Below are positions 1 through 11,300 of a stretch of 64,000 nucleotides of DNA, one piece after another. The DNA comes from Heterocephalus glaber. Lineage: Eukaryota; Chordata; Mammalia; Rodentia; Bathyergidae. The notes under the pieces are model-generated. The model was not told where the DNA came from. It worked only from the letters and a program-made list of their open reading frames with translations, and did not search any database. The DNA lies in assembly GCF_000247695.1 (NCBI RefSeq), contig NW_004624781.1:12280638-12344637 (forward strand). Reading direction: 5' to 3'. The position numbers and the translations under genes were made by a program. Numbering within the stretch: the stretch's first letter is position 1; each line of letters starts with the position of its first letter.

Positions 1-296
1 GAGCTGCACAAATCCATCTCCAGCAGCTTGCCATGAGCTGTGAACTGATCCTACATGGAGACTCTGAGACTATAAAATCTTTCTGAATAATTAATTAACC
101 ACAATCCAAAAATTGTCAGGTGACAAAGCAGGGGCTCTGGGTCTCCTGTGTTAAGCTTCTCATGTCACTTAGACATGAGAGAGGACCATCAGTGAGGTCC
201 TATAATTCAGGCTTAGCTCTAGCCACCTTCTTCCCTCATTGTTGTATCAGTTTGTGCCATTCTGCCCAGGATGATGCTCAATGCTCCCTGTCTTGC

Positions 297-298
<2 letters not shown>

Positions 299-339
<41 letters not shown>
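299..339. repeat. (TG)n microsatellite
   Basis: An uninterrupted TG dinucleotide run of about 20 units. The Cys-Val and His-Thr stretches in overlapping open frames come only from this run and are not protein evidence. The DNA on either side, from 1 to 745, shows nothing else I can name. Confidence 0.97.
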
Positions 340-342
<3 letters not shown>

Positions 343-760
343 GCAACACCTGGGAAGCAGGGATACACCTTGTTTGCTTTTGGTTGGTGGCAGTGGTGTG
401 CTGGTAAATGTTTAACAAACAACCAGCTCTCTTAAGCAAAAAGAAAGGAAGAGAGAAAAAAAGAAAAAGCCCTTGTTTGTAGTGTTGGCTAATTTCCCTG
501 GTAAATGTTCTTACCATGAGGGTCTCAGCTACAGTGACAACATGAGGGTACTAAATTCAGAATTGGGAATTTATAAGCAGCCATGCAGTGTTACATAGTA
601 TATCTACCATATTATTGGTACCTATGCCGTAGGTAGCTCTGCCGCATAGAGACAGATAGACATAAATAACCTTGAGGGCTTAGGTGGTGGCCAAGTGTAG
701 TAAAATAAGAAGTGATGCATTTTCCATATTTATCACCTTTGTTTTCAGTGGCATGTTTTC

Positions 761-860
761 TGGGTTTTTTGTGGGTTTTTTTTTTGGTATCGGGGATTGA
801 ACTTGGGACCTTGCACTTGCGAGGCAGGTGGCGGAACCACTGAGCTAAATCCCCAGCCCT
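761..860 (-). mobile_element. ID-type tRNA-derived SINE, antisense
   Basis: On the minus strand this reads as a tRNA-like SINE. It starts with the A-box-like GGGGATTTAGCTCAGTGGTT, has the B-box-like GTTCAATCCCCGATACC at its 3' end, and then an A-rich tail seen as the T run at 765-785. Imperfect TSDs flank it: CAGTGGCATGTT at 746-757 and CAGTGCCATGTT at 861-872. Such SINEs are transcribed by RNA polymerase III and mobilised by L1. No sign of exaptation is visible. Confidence 0.9.
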
Positions 861-873
861 CAGTGCCATGTTC

Positions 874-1475
874 TTAACTATCCTACCTGTTAGGCCACAA
901 ACTCCAGGAGGGCAGAACCAGGCATCTGGAGGGGTAGCTTGGAGCCCCGCCTATTACAGGGGTGAAATAAGACACCCGTGGAGATGAACGTCTGGACATG
1001 TCCCTGCCTCACCCGTTACAGGCATGGCGCTGACTTGGGGGTGCTTCTGGCCAGGCTGGACCTGAGAACTTTGAGGAGGCTCACAGCCCAGCACTTCTCT
1101 GTTCCAAGGATCAGGAGCCAACAGCAGATCCTCCGCCTGGTGCCTGCTTCCAGGACCTCTGAGAGCTTTTTAAGATCAACAGATTTAAGCCCAAACCCTC
1201 ACCGGAACACTGGTCACCATGACAGGTACAGGTAGGCCTGAGGCCACGGCGTGAGCCCTGAGTCCCAGGACAAGATGATGGCCTGGCTGCTTGGAGCTCA
1301 CCTGTCCCAGCAGGAATGGGGTGACTTCAGGATCCACGAAGACTCTCAAGTCCTTTTCCTACCCATCTGCCCCTGGACCTAGTGTTGGAAGCCAAAATTG
1401 GCCTGAGAGTATTGAGTGGCTTGGAATGAAAACTCTAGTGCAGGAGAATTGACAATAACAAAAGAATACTTCACA
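874..1475. other. Unassigned non-coding stretch
   Basis: An 85-codon open frame on the plus strand at 978-1235 has no recognisable motif, no homologue I know and no convincing splice context. Somewhat GC-richer than its surroundings. I see no gene here. Confidence 0.5.
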
Positions 1476-1479
1476 TTTG

Positions 1480-1640
1480 TTGATCTTGTTCCTGTACAGC
1501 CACTATGTTGAGTGCTTTGCATATTTTATAGCATCTCCTCCTTAGAGCAAAGCCATTGTTGCTCCCATTTTATAGAGAAGAATTCTGAGTACTGAAAGGT
1601 TAAATCTGAGAATGCAGTGGTACCTCAGTTCAAGAACTCA
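1480..1640 (-). mobile_element. MIR SINE remnant, antisense
   Basis: The stretch resembles antisense MIR: a 'gtgctttgcatattttatagcatctc' type segment (split here as GTGCTTTGCATATTTTATAG and following), then CCCATTTTATAGAGAAGAA and GAAAGGTTAAAT. Old and diverged; ends are approximate. Confidence 0.6.
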
Positions 1641-2479
1641 ATTCTTTCCACCATGCTGGTTGTAAACCAAACTGGATGAGAACTGAATCAAACTTCCCCA
1701 TAAGATCAACATTTAACTTAACCATTGAATTTAATATAGTTCTTGTCCAACTCAGTTTGCTACCAAAATTGGGGGGAAAAATCAAGTTTGTGAACCAAGG
1801 CCCCACTGTGTATAGTCAGCAGGTAAAAGAGCAGGGGCCAAATGGAGTGTTTCTGAAGCTCATATATTCGAAGCTGAGGCTGTCTGGTATTGGGCTAAAA
1901 TTTAATTTGGGGGCCAAGGAGAAGTAGCAGAAAGGCCGATTTTATCCAGCATGCCCAAGTTTTCCTGAGCACCTAAATCATGTGAGTATACTCGTTAATC
2001 TCCCTCGCCCATCCTGTGGGCTGCAGAAGCTTGCAAGTCTGGGACGGGACCCCAGGGTTTGTGTCTCACAAAGTGATTGTCATCAAAGAAGTCTGGGAAA
2101 TTCTGATGAGCCAGAATGGACTACTATGTATGCATCTCCCTCAGCCGAAAGCAAAAAAAAAGATGTTAACTCTTAGCACCTCTACTCTTCACAAAGGAAG
2201 AACTGCTTTTAATCTGCCCAGAAACATTAATGCAAAGCTCAGTTCAGGAGACCAATCTGTCAAAGTCACAGATGCAAGCAGGGAGAGGGACAGAGCAAAA
2301 GGACAATAGGGAACCCTTACTGGTGTGTAGTGAGGAGCAGAACAGGGGCAGCTGCTGGCAAAGCATCTAACACCTGCATCTTGAACTGGCTCCCAGTTTT
2401 CCTGAGCCTTGCTTTCCTAGTCTGAAAACTGGTGACAATCGCATCACTGCTGTCCTGAAAAGGTGCCTTTGCCCTTGGC
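1641..2479. other. Unassigned non-coding stretch
   Basis: AT-rich, no recognised repeat, RNA gene or exon. Open frames at 1676-1927 and 2016-2309 have no recognisable domains. Confidence 0.5.
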
Positions 2480-2665
2480 CCCCACACAGCCCAGGTTTGT
2501 GTCTTAGCTCTACCACTGATTGTCTGTTTGCCTTCAGGTAAGTTACTTACCTTTTCTGTGCCTCACTTCCTTCTTGAGTAAAAGTAGGGCCTACCTCACA
2601 GGGTTGTACAGATTTATGGCCAAGTATTCAGCACAGTGCTAAGGGAACAGTCACATGCAATCCAT
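2480..2665 (+). mobile_element. MIR SINE remnant, sense
   Basis: Sense MIR landmarks occur in order: TTAGCTCTACCACTGATTG, GGTAAGTTACTTACCTTTTC, TGTGCCTCACTTCC, then CTACCTCACAGGGTTGT and a CAGCACAGTGCTAAG-like end. It is about 185 bp long, and its divergence is typical of this pre-rodent family. Confidence 0.8.
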
Positions 2666-3186
2666 GCTAGATTATTCTTAGCCTTCTTGGCATACGTAGG
2701 AGTTTTTCCTCCAGATAATGGGCCTGCAATCATTTGTTGACTCTCTGGTCAAAGTGAAAAGTACATGTTGGCTCTTCAGCAATGATTTTCAACAAAGGAG
2801 GGGCCATTCAAAGGGCCTTGTTCCCATCCTGGACTCTATGGCTTCTGGTGGTCAGGGGAGGGAATGCCCAGACCCCAGAGGAAGAGGTGACAAAAACTCC
2901 TGATTTTGTCTCTGTGAGTGATCATTTCCTCTCTCTGAGCTCAGTCACCTCATTGATAAAAGGTCCCAGCTCTGAAATCCTATGCTTCAATGGAAAAACA
3001 CTGCTCAAACTTAACCTTCAAATATCAGTCACTTTGCTGGAAATCCTAGGAGAAGGATGAAATCACCAGGGAGATGGGGTCCATGTGACTTTCTCCTCAG
3101 CAACTAACCTTTCTACTTAAGTCCTCTCCGTCATAGACTTCCACATGCTCGTGGCTTTGCTTAGCGTGTCCCCCTGAAATGATGGT
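2666..3186. other. Unassigned non-coding stretch
   Basis: No recognisable repeat, exon or RNA gene. Open frames at 2718-2903 and 2782-3060 show no known motifs. Confidence 0.45.
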
Positions 3187-3197
3187 CTTAATCATAA

Positions 3198-3301
3198 ATT
3201 CTAATTGGATTGGGATCCACCTCAATTTATTCCTAATGCCTCAGAAAAGCAGAACTGTTTCTAGGAATAAATTGAGATGGATTCGATTCCAATTAACAAT
3301 T
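3198..3301. repeat. Imperfect foldback (inverted repeat), arms about 38 bp
   Basis: The left arm at 3198-3235 and the reverse complement of the right arm at 3262-3301 align closely. The inner 16 bases CTCAATTTATTCCTA(a) pair perfectly. Further out, ATCCACCT pairs against AGATGGAT, and AATTGG pairs with CCAATT. The loop is about 26 bases. Weaker pairing may continue outwards to about 3187-3310. It could be a palindromic DNA-transposon relic (MITE) or a hairpin RNA precursor. No TIR or TSD is clear enough to decide. Confidence 0.7.
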
Positions 3302-3310
3302 TGACTCAGT

Positions 3311-3989
3311 TAAAGTGTTCTTAACCCACTGCTGTCCTCTGCTTGCCATCCAGTTCATGGATGACAAGGTGCTGGCCTCACAGGACTGGCAAGGAGACAA
3401 GAGCCATCTAAATATGGTCATCCTGTAAGTGGCATGGACTCAGCTCTGTCCTTTCCGCCCGACTTCTACCCGACCTTGGCTTGTGAGGGGCAACCACCAG
3501 GCAGCAAGCTATAGGCTGCTCTTTCTGAGCTGGAAGTGGGATGGTCTTATATTTTCAGATAGATTCTGTACCTGATTGATTTAAAGAATTGGCTCATGTG
3601 TGACGATAGAGGCTGGAAAGTCTGAAATGCATAATGCAGATGCAGGCCAGCAAGGCTGGAAACTTAGGCAGGACTCTGTCACATTCTCGATGTAGAATTC
3701 CTTCCCCAAATTTTGCTCTTCAGGTCTTCACATGTATATTATTGAGGGTGATCTCCTTTGCTTAAAGACAACCGACTGATTGTACCTGTTAATGAAGCTA
3801 CACATTTCCTTTATGGCAACATCTAGGCTACTGTTTGAACAAACAACTGGACAACACAGCCTATCCAGGCTCCGGTGGATTATATGATATCATGGATTCA
3901 TGGGCTATCTCTTTAGGCCCAGAAGGAAGTTGCCTAAACTTGAGAGTAGATATAAGAAAAAGAGCAGGTGGACCTAGACCAGTGGAAAG
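3311..3989. other. Unassigned non-coding stretch
   Basis: No recognised repeat or exon. Confidence 0.45.
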
Positions 3990-4087
3990 GGCAGAGGTAC
4001 TCTGCTCAATGGCAGAGCACTGGCCTTGTGTGAATGAGGCTCTGGGTTCCATTCTCACCCCCAGCACCACAAAAAGAAAAGAAAAGA
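3990..4087 (+). mobile_element. ID-like SINE, sense, degraded
   Basis: The central tRNA-derived part reads CTCAATGGCAGAGCACTGGC, GAGGCTCTGGGTTCCATTCT and CAGCACCACAAAAAG, with an A/G-rich tail to about 4087. The CAGCACC end differs from the GGTACC end of the younger ID copies in this window, so this is another, older subfamily. The 5' boundary is uncertain. Confidence 0.7.
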
Positions 4088-5210
4088 GCAGGCATAAGGC
4101 TCTGTGATTCAGATTCACCTGTGCCTCCCCACCCAGAGAATCCAGGATTTGCAGCAGAGAGTCCACACCTCGTGCCACCAGAACGTCCTTCCCCAGTCAG
4201 GAATCAAGGTGCTTTGTCGGGAGAGGGAGGATCACTTCTCTGTGACTGTCCCCATACATCAGGCCCACAGTGATTCCTAAGCCTGTAGATGCCAAGGGGA
4301 GGGAGAGGAGACATTAGCTATAGGTTTCTGTAAGCCAGAATGTAAATATTCATGACCGAACACCTAGCCTTGTGGGCACACTCAGGAGATTTTGACCAAA
4401 ATAGAGCCTCCGAGTTTCCATTTCCACTGGGCAAACAGGAAAATGAGATGATGTGAAATTGATGTGTGTGAAAAGCAGAGTGATGGGGCATTTACATCTA
4501 TTTAATTAAGGAACATGTTGTAACCTCTATTTACTTCTGTTTAATTAAGGGATTTCTCATTTCAGAGATGGTATCATGCTGGGCCTTCTACTACTTCTGT
4601 GATTCAAAGCTCAACTAAGGATGTATGGGAAACAGTTTGGTGATCCTAGCCCGGTCCCTAATGGTGAGGGGTTCCTATTACAAAGCCAATAAACTACATT
4701 GCCAGACTTGCAAAAAGAGAATCGAGGGACTGATGGAGAAAAGGATCCCCCAAGACAAAGGAGGTCATCTGTGAGAATGTATATTATCTTCAGTAACTCC
4801 AATCAAAATTTAGAAACACAATGGATTCCTCATGGAATAACCAGCCATATCTGAATGGGAAAAGAAAGAGATACACAGAAATGAATAGAATTGTATGGGC
4901 TTTTAAGTGATAAAACATTTATTCAGTGTTTTGATTAAGCTAAACATGCCCCTAAGACATGTGATTGACCATGCCCATCCTGAGGCAGGACAGGTTGGAG
5001 GGAAGACAGGAAATGAAGGGCTGTGTTTTTCTATATACATAACACCTGTCATCTTACTGGAGCTGATTACATTTTTCTCTCCTCAAAGGAATAGTTTCAG
5101 ACCTAAAGTGACTTCTTATTTCATCTGCCATTTTATTGGCTTTTCTGGCATTGCTATAAGAAATGGCCCCAGAGTAACTCTATTCTTTTAAACTCTGTGA
5201 GTCACTCAAT
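4088..5210. other. Unassigned non-coding stretch with a short direct repeat
   Basis: No gene or recognisable mobile element. It holds a 22-bp direct repeat at 4490-4511 and 4529-4550, each ending in TTTAATTAAGG (see findings). Confidence 0.45.
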
Positions 5211-5211
5211 G

Positions 5212-5388
5212 TCGGGCACAGGCCACACTCAGGAGGTGGAGGCAGAGGGATCACAAATTCAAGCCCAGCTCAGGCAATTTAGCAACTTAGCAAGGTTTTT
5301 GTCTCCAAATTTAAAAATGTTTAAAAGAGCTAGAGACGTAGATCAGTTTGAAGACCCTGGATTCAATCCCTAGTGTTGAAAAGAAAAG
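5212..5388 (+). mobile_element. B1-dID composite SINE, sense
   Basis: The 7SL-derived left part has AGGAGGTGGAGGCAGAGGG, ATCACAAATTCAAGCCCAGC and TTTAGCAACTTAGCAAGG. A short A/T-rich linker joins it to an ID-like right part (GAGCTAGAGACGTAGATCAG, CTGGATTCAATCCCTAGTG) and an A-rich tail. The dimeric B1-plus-ID layout is the B1-dID family described from non-murid rodents. Moderately diverged. Confidence 0.85.
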
Positions 5389-7299
5389 GTTCTGGGACTC
5401 ACAGGTAAGCAGAAAAGAAGGAGGGAGGAAGAGTTAGTTGAGAAAGAAGGGAACGCTAAGATGGGCAGTAATCGCAGGGACCGTGCAGAGCAGAGAGGAC
5501 AGTTTGGGATCCCCATCCACCATGCTAGCCCTGGTTACTCAGCTGGCTGCTCTGTCTGTGCAGAATATAACCGTTTTATGTCTACCATGGTGTCAACGGG
5601 CTCACAGGATAAAGTGAACAGCTGGGTAGCAGCCTCCTTGATGTCTTCGACTCCTGCCCAGGAAGTAAGTGCTGGTCACAGTGGTCTGCTACACTTCCCA
5701 TCAAATCAGAGTGCAGAACAATACCAGAACTGAAATGCTACCTGGTTCCTTTTGAACATGTCTAGACTTTACCTTCTGATACCCATGTGACAGCCCCCAG
5801 TATCTGCCAGGATTTGCTACTGTTAAGTTCATTTCCCCTCTTTCTTAAACTCACCTATGTATTCTCCTACTTCCTGACATCCCCTCCTCCTCTCTCTTTT
5901 TAATGTATCCAAGCCCTGATCTTTGGCAAGGTCAAGAACAAATTCTTCCACTTCTGTAAAGTCTCCCAGGCATCCCTAGCCTTAGCAAACAATCTCTTCA
6001 TTAAAGACTTGGATCTCCTGATTTCTGATTTGTTGGTTGGTAAATATTAGTTGTCTTTAATATATATATAATGTTCCTCTCTCCACAGCTCAACATGGAA
6101 TCAGGTCTGCTCCCTAACAGGTTCTCACTTGGTAACTGTGATTAGTGATGGATATGAGGCATCTCTGATAGGCTTCACTATGAGCCCCTCAAGAACAAGG
6201 GCTCAGCCCATCTTGCCCAGTATTGGGTTCTAGTACTCAATGCTCAAAGAATATCTGTCACATGAACAGCTGAACAAATTTATGCTCAGAATATAGTGCC
6301 GGGACAGGAAAGCTAGATTCAACCCACGAATGCACTTAGAATTGCTGACCATATGGGAATTGGGGGAAATACTTTCTCTTCCCGAAAAGGGGTTTGAATT
6401 TAAGCATACGTAGTGTCTCACGACTTCTGAGAGTCACCTCAAGAAACTTTCTGAGCATTTGTTATCTTGAGATGCAGGGCTAGATATGGCAAGAATGAAG
6501 AGGTAATTCATTCTTGAATTACCCCTACCCTAGAAGAACTTCAAGTCTGGCCGTGAGCTAAGAAAGTGAACAAGTGTTACAAGACAGAACATAACATGTC
6601 ATAAAGGAAGAACAAACAAAGAAGAGTGGAGGCAGAAAGCATATGCGATTGGAAGGATCGGGGAAGATTTGATGGAGGAGGTTAAGTATTAGGAACTTGT
6701 TATTGAAATAGGCAGAAATAATGAATTTGAGACACAGGGGCAAAAATACCTCATAGCCAGGTATAAAGGTACAAAATGTTCTAGTGGACTCAGAAAATAG
6801 CAAGTGGTTCAGGAGCATGGGGAAAGATGTGTTGGAGTGGGGAAGGGAAAAGCAGGCCAGAGCCAGGCTGTAGAAGCCTTGCCCACACTCTGATGAAGGG
6901 CTTAGAGAAGATCTTGCCAGCAGCAGAGATATCAAAACAGTCTACTCCTATCCTGTCAGTTGTTCTGAAAGTCTCAACTGTTCAGTGGAACCTTCCAGAA
7001 AACTTTTTCAGAAGTTTGCCGGGATTTCTCGGACATGTTTTTATTCAGGCGCAATTAATCACCAGCTCTTTCTGGTGAAGGCATGGACTTACTTATTGGT
7101 CGTTTCAGATAGCGAGAAGCTATTGTTTTTAATTGTAACTCCATTATAATCACCTGCCATTTATTCAATGATTGCTGCATGGTGCTGTATTAGTGGTACT
7201 TAAGGTTACAGTGGGGAGCAAAACAGAAAGGTTTAATGCCGATTGCAAATTTCCTAGAGCATAATAAGATTACAAATAGTCCATTAATTAGACCTTTAC
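5389..7299. other. Unassigned non-coding stretch
   Basis: No exon or RNA gene recognised. A minus-strand open frame of 125 codons at 6558-6935 has no known motif. Part of 7130-7250 may be a decayed MIR/L2-type repeat but is too diverged to call. Confidence 0.45.
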
Positions 7300-7752
7300 A
7301 ACTGTCAGCTATCCACCTTCCCTTCCTCCGTGGTATCACAGTCACAGCCAGAGGTAGTCACTCTGAGTTTCCCATCCGCCCTTGCAGTTAGGGCTGGCCA
7401 AGTGATGGTCTTTGTGTTATGAGAGTGGGAGCAGGATGGATGGGTGCTGTTTGCCGTCTGGGACCGGAGACTCTCATTAGGAAAGGCCCTTTCAAAGTCC
7501 TCTTCCCTCTGCCTGCAGCTTGCACACTGAGCACTCTTCCCACAGGCAGAGTTGCCAGAGTCCTGGAGGACAGCAGAGATGTAACCCAGAAGGAACCAGG
7601 GTCCCCATGTTCCCAGAGGAGACATCCCCAGCCACAGTGAATCACTCTTCTCAGGACTGTTAAGGAAATGGAAACAAAAACCCATTCACTCAAACCCACT
7701 ACCTCTTTGTCCTGTCTTTATAGTTCAGTGTAACCCTAACTGATACAGAAGT
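7300..7752 (+). mobile_element. MLT/MaLR-like LTR remnant, sense
   Basis: The 3' part has the layout of old MaLR LTRs: a CTTTATAGTTCAGTGTAACC segment and the terminal CTAACTGATACAGAAG. Just downstream is GTTGGTACCAAAGGTGAGCG, which resembles the segment next to MLT/ERVL LTRs where the primer-binding site lies. Old and without coding capacity. Family assignment is from memory of such LTRs, so treat it as tentative. Confidence 0.45.
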
Positions 7753-8238
7753 TGGTACCAAAGGTGAGCGGGTGCCAGAACTCAAACCCAAAATGCATGA
7801 ACATGGCTTAGGTGTCAGATGGCAGCTAAAGAGGAAACAGATATCCCAGGCTGAAAATCTGGTGATCCTGGTTGTGCTGTGGCAGGATATTTCATAACAT
7901 TGGCCCTCTTGGCAATTTAAAGGCAGGCTCTCCAACTACCAAGCTCCTGAGGAACAGGTTGCAAAGAGTCAGAATGTGAATGTGTATTCTCTTCACTTCT
8001 AGCAAGATATTACACAAAAGAGATGACTTTCAGCAAGAGTCCAAGCAGAAATGGAAGAAAATAGAACACTCAGAAATGTGAAGCCTCAAAAATTAGAAAA
8101 AGCAGCAAAAGATAAATCTTTAGTTGCTCCAAGACTTCAGCAAAGTTAGAAATGAAGGTACTGCTGCTGTTCACCTATTTGTTTTGTTTCACTGGCTCCA
8201 GGGCAGCTTCTATGAAAGGAGAGAGAGAAGGAGGGAGG

Positions 8239-8280
<42 letters not shown>

Positions 8281-9000
8281 AGCAGGCTGAAAAAATAGGA
8301 CATGACCACTGGCTCATGTACCTAAATAGAAGCAGCTGAGCTCACTAATTTCTAAATTTTAAGGGTTATCAAAGAAACCATGAACTCATGAACTTGGCCT
8401 GTAAAATCATGTGACTGCCTTAAAGCAACCTTAGCTTCCCAAGCTGGAGCCAGAAGGGAGCAGCTGTGATCTCAGCACTCCACCACTCCCAAGTTACGTG
8501 GTCCCTGTGCCATATCAGATGTGGCCACAGAAGATGAAAAGGAATGCACTTGTTTGAGGATGAAGCCAGAGGCCACTTGGGAAGATGAGTTTTTCCTGGT
8601 GAACAATCCAGGATCTTATCAGGCAATGTTCCTCCACATCTTTTCATCTTTCCCTCCCAGGAGGATTTAATCATTGCTGTTGGCAATGGCTGATGTATGT
8701 TTCCCCATGCTGTGGTGATTATCCTGATTTTGCTCCACCACTGTGTGTGGGACATGGGACTGATACCGTATCTTTCAGTCTCTGGGCTGCCAGGCCTTGA
8801 GGAACCTTGCGTGATCCTGAAAGGATTTTAAAAGTCACAAAGATCCTGGAGGAGCCAGATGGAGCTTGGAGAGAGCCATCGTGGAAGAAGAAGATGGTGT
8901 GCATAGTTGTCAGAGACCAATGTATGAACAGCAGTGGGCTGTCTGTCTGCTCATCTCCTTCCTTAGAAAAGTAGAATCTGCTGCCCTAGAAGGTCAAGTG
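7753..9000 (+). mobile_element. Possible MaLR internal region, non-coding
   Basis: The sequence follows directly on the LTR-like segment ending at about 7752, and its style (for example the stretches 8380-8560 and 8740-8840) resembles MaLR internal sequence. No gag- or pol-like frame survives. The downstream limit is unknown, and all or part could be unique DNA. Confidence 0.35.
8217..8278. repeat. (GA)n / (GGGA)n simple repeat
   Basis: Pure purine GA run of about 60 bases with GGGA units on the 5' side. It explains the Arg/Glu repeats in the overlapping frame. Confidence 0.95.
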
Positions 9001-9985
9001 TGAGTGTTTGCTGAGAGATGTGAGCTGAATATCAGTCATTTTTGCTGCAGAGCCTTGTGTTCCTCTTCACATTTCCTTTCCCATTTTTCCTGGGACCCAG
9101 CACCAACTGCACAGGTAATAATCATGAAGGAATCTTGGTTCTCACACAGCTCCTGAACAGAGTGGCCACCTCATACTGTTGATTGAGGAAGGCAAACATC
9201 TGTGTTCTTCTACTTCTTGTGCTGGGCCCTCTTCAAAACAGCAGGCTCACTTTAGCTGGACTGTTCTCCAGCTAGGAGCACACTTATTCCCAAGTGCAAC
9301 GGATGATCGCATTGTAAAATGAAAGATTCAGCTCTACTGTGTGACCAGGATCTTATTGTCATCCTTTGGTTGCATAACTTTTAGAAGCTCCAACTTCAAA
9401 TAAGCCTCTCATTCTTACATAACTTCAGAAGTTCTCACATGGGAGAAGGGGACCATAAAAATTCTCAAAACAAAATTAATTTGTATTAATACAAAACCCT
9501 AAAGGAAATAAACGATGTAGAACTTGGAGGCTGAGTGAAATGCTGCCATAAAATCCATCCAGAACACCCAAAAAATCAGAACACCAACGAGTCTGGGAAC
9601 AACTGATCTAATATGGGTTTTTGAAAAACACTAACTTGTGTTTCTGAACCCATCTGAATGGCTCTAGATGCCTTCCAATCTATGAGGCTGGCCAAGAAAG
9701 AACTAGTTCTCCAAGCAAACTGGGTGCTTTCATGCAGTCTTGTTTTTACTCAACCTCTTCCCTCTGCCTCTTGTGTTTTCCAGTTCTCATCTCTCTTCCA
9801 TAGTAAAATTCTGCTCATCTATAAAGTCTACCCTTAGGATGACCACCTACGAGAAGACTTCCTGGTTCCCTCTACTTCCATTCTTCCCTTGACACCAAAA
9901 GCATTTTGTTCAAAGTATTGGGAAAGCATTTTCTGTAGTGTACTTCAGTCAGTCGTTGTTCCATGTTGACTTAACCATGAACCAC
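9001..9985. other. Unassigned non-coding stretch
   Basis: No gene, RNA or clear repeat recognised. Confidence 0.4.
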
Positions 9986-10330
9986 TGTTGTAGTGCATAC
10001 CTAGATACCTTCAAGGGCCTCATGCACTCTGCTCATAGGTGGGGGGGAAACAGCTGACTTGCTCTGAGGAGGTGGGATCTGGCTGGAAGAGGTGGGTCCC
10101 TGTGGTTGTGACCTGGAAAGGTGTATCTCCCTTCCCACCTCCTTCCTTGACTCTCTGCTTCCTGGACACCATGACATGAGCAGCTTGTCCTCTGCCACAC
10201 CCTTCTGTCATGCTCCTTTCTTTTTTGGAGCTGACCAACCATGGACTTAAATGTGAGTCAGAATAAACCTCTTCTCTACGTTGCGGGTGTTGGGTATTGT
10301 GTCTCAGTGCCACAAAAAGTGACTAAGACA
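9986..10330 (+). mobile_element. Solo LTR, MaLR-like, sense (family copy 1)
   Basis: Starts TGTTGTAGTGCATACCTAGA, contains CCTCATGCACT and CATAGGTGGGG, has an AATAAA signal at about 10262, and ends GTGACTAAGACA. Flanks ACCAC (9981-9985) and ACTAC (10331-10335) form an imperfect 5-bp TSD, as expected for ERVL-MaLR. The same family occurs at 31.5, 35.7, 39.4 and 45.2 kb. This copy is about 345 bp, shorter than the others. No internal region or second LTR lies nearby. Confidence 0.8.
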
Positions 10331-10335
10331 ACTAC

Positions 10336-11158
10336 TCAAAGGCAATGACAAGGTCCTATTTATCTCCATTTTTAAAATTCTTGATCACACCTGTCATGGA
10401 GCTGGTTATCCATAAATAGTTGTCAAATGAGTGCTGTTCCTGTGTCCAACATGCTCCCTCTACCTGAGGGAGTAGAGGCAGTTGAGAGAAAAGATAGAGG
10501 CCCTGGATGGCAGCCCCTTTTCTGTGTAATTATCCTTTATCAGTGAATAATGGGGCTTCGGCTCTGTGTCTGATTCTTTGATGAAGATAAAACTATTTAA
10601 TCAGGTTTGGTGGCTCATCTCATCATCAGCCCACAGCACACCCTTGCTGACGAGTTCATTAGCTAGAAGAAAAATTGATGACCTCGTTAGTTCTGCACAT
10701 TGACTCACTTGGGACAAATTGGAGCTTTAGAATGTCACTCAATTCTGGCCCAGGTGGGAGAAGGTCTCACTCTCAGGAGTGTTTGGTGCTTTTATAAGAC
10801 AAGGCTTCCTGCTGCCTTCTATTTGAAGTGGTGTCCTTTCTCATGTAAATATCCCTCTCCTAGGTTTCTCCTCACCTTGCTCAGCGAGGTGCTCCCTCTC
10901 AGTGCTGAGGGTGGTGGGTTTACCTTTCCACCTCCTCCTCAAATTCTTTGTCCCTTTGAAATTATATCATCCTCCGGGGATCAGGTTGCTGCCCGGCCTC
11001 TTCTTCATCCAGGATCTTACTGACATCCTCAAAGTCATAACTCACGTGGATTGGGAAGCAGAGTTTTGGAATCGCAACCAAAAGATCAGGAAAGGAGAAA
11101 CGGATCAGCACCACGGACAGAGCCTCTGAAAAGGCAGGCCATGGAGTTTGCCAGAGGA
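10336..11158. other. Unassigned non-coding stretch
   Basis: No recognised repeat or exon. The 107-codon plus frame at 10700-11023 has no family signature. Confidence 0.45.
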
Positions 11159-11174
11159 TCCAAAACTCCAAGTC

Positions 11175-11284
11175 CAGCCTGGATTTTAGCTCAGTGGTTC
11201 CACCCCCTGCTTCACAATCACAAAGTCCTGAGTTCGATCCCTGGTACCAAAAAGAAAAGAAAAGAAAAGAAAAAGAAACCTGCT
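11175..11284 (+). mobile_element. ID SINE, sense
   Basis: TGGATTTTAGCTCAGTGGTT (A-box region) is followed by GAGTTCGATCCCTGGTACC (B-box region and 3' end) and a patterned AAAAG tail at 11248-11278. Imperfect TSDs flank it: CAAAACTCCAAGTCCA near 11159-11174 and CAAAATTCTAAGTCCA near 11285-11300. Confidence 0.9.
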
Positions 11285-11300
11285 CAAAATTCTAAGTCCA

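Noticed and set aside
120..517. Open frames with long Cys-Val or His-Thr runs
   Set aside because: They are the (TG)n microsatellite read in different frames; the same applies at 22152-22491 and 26475-26798.
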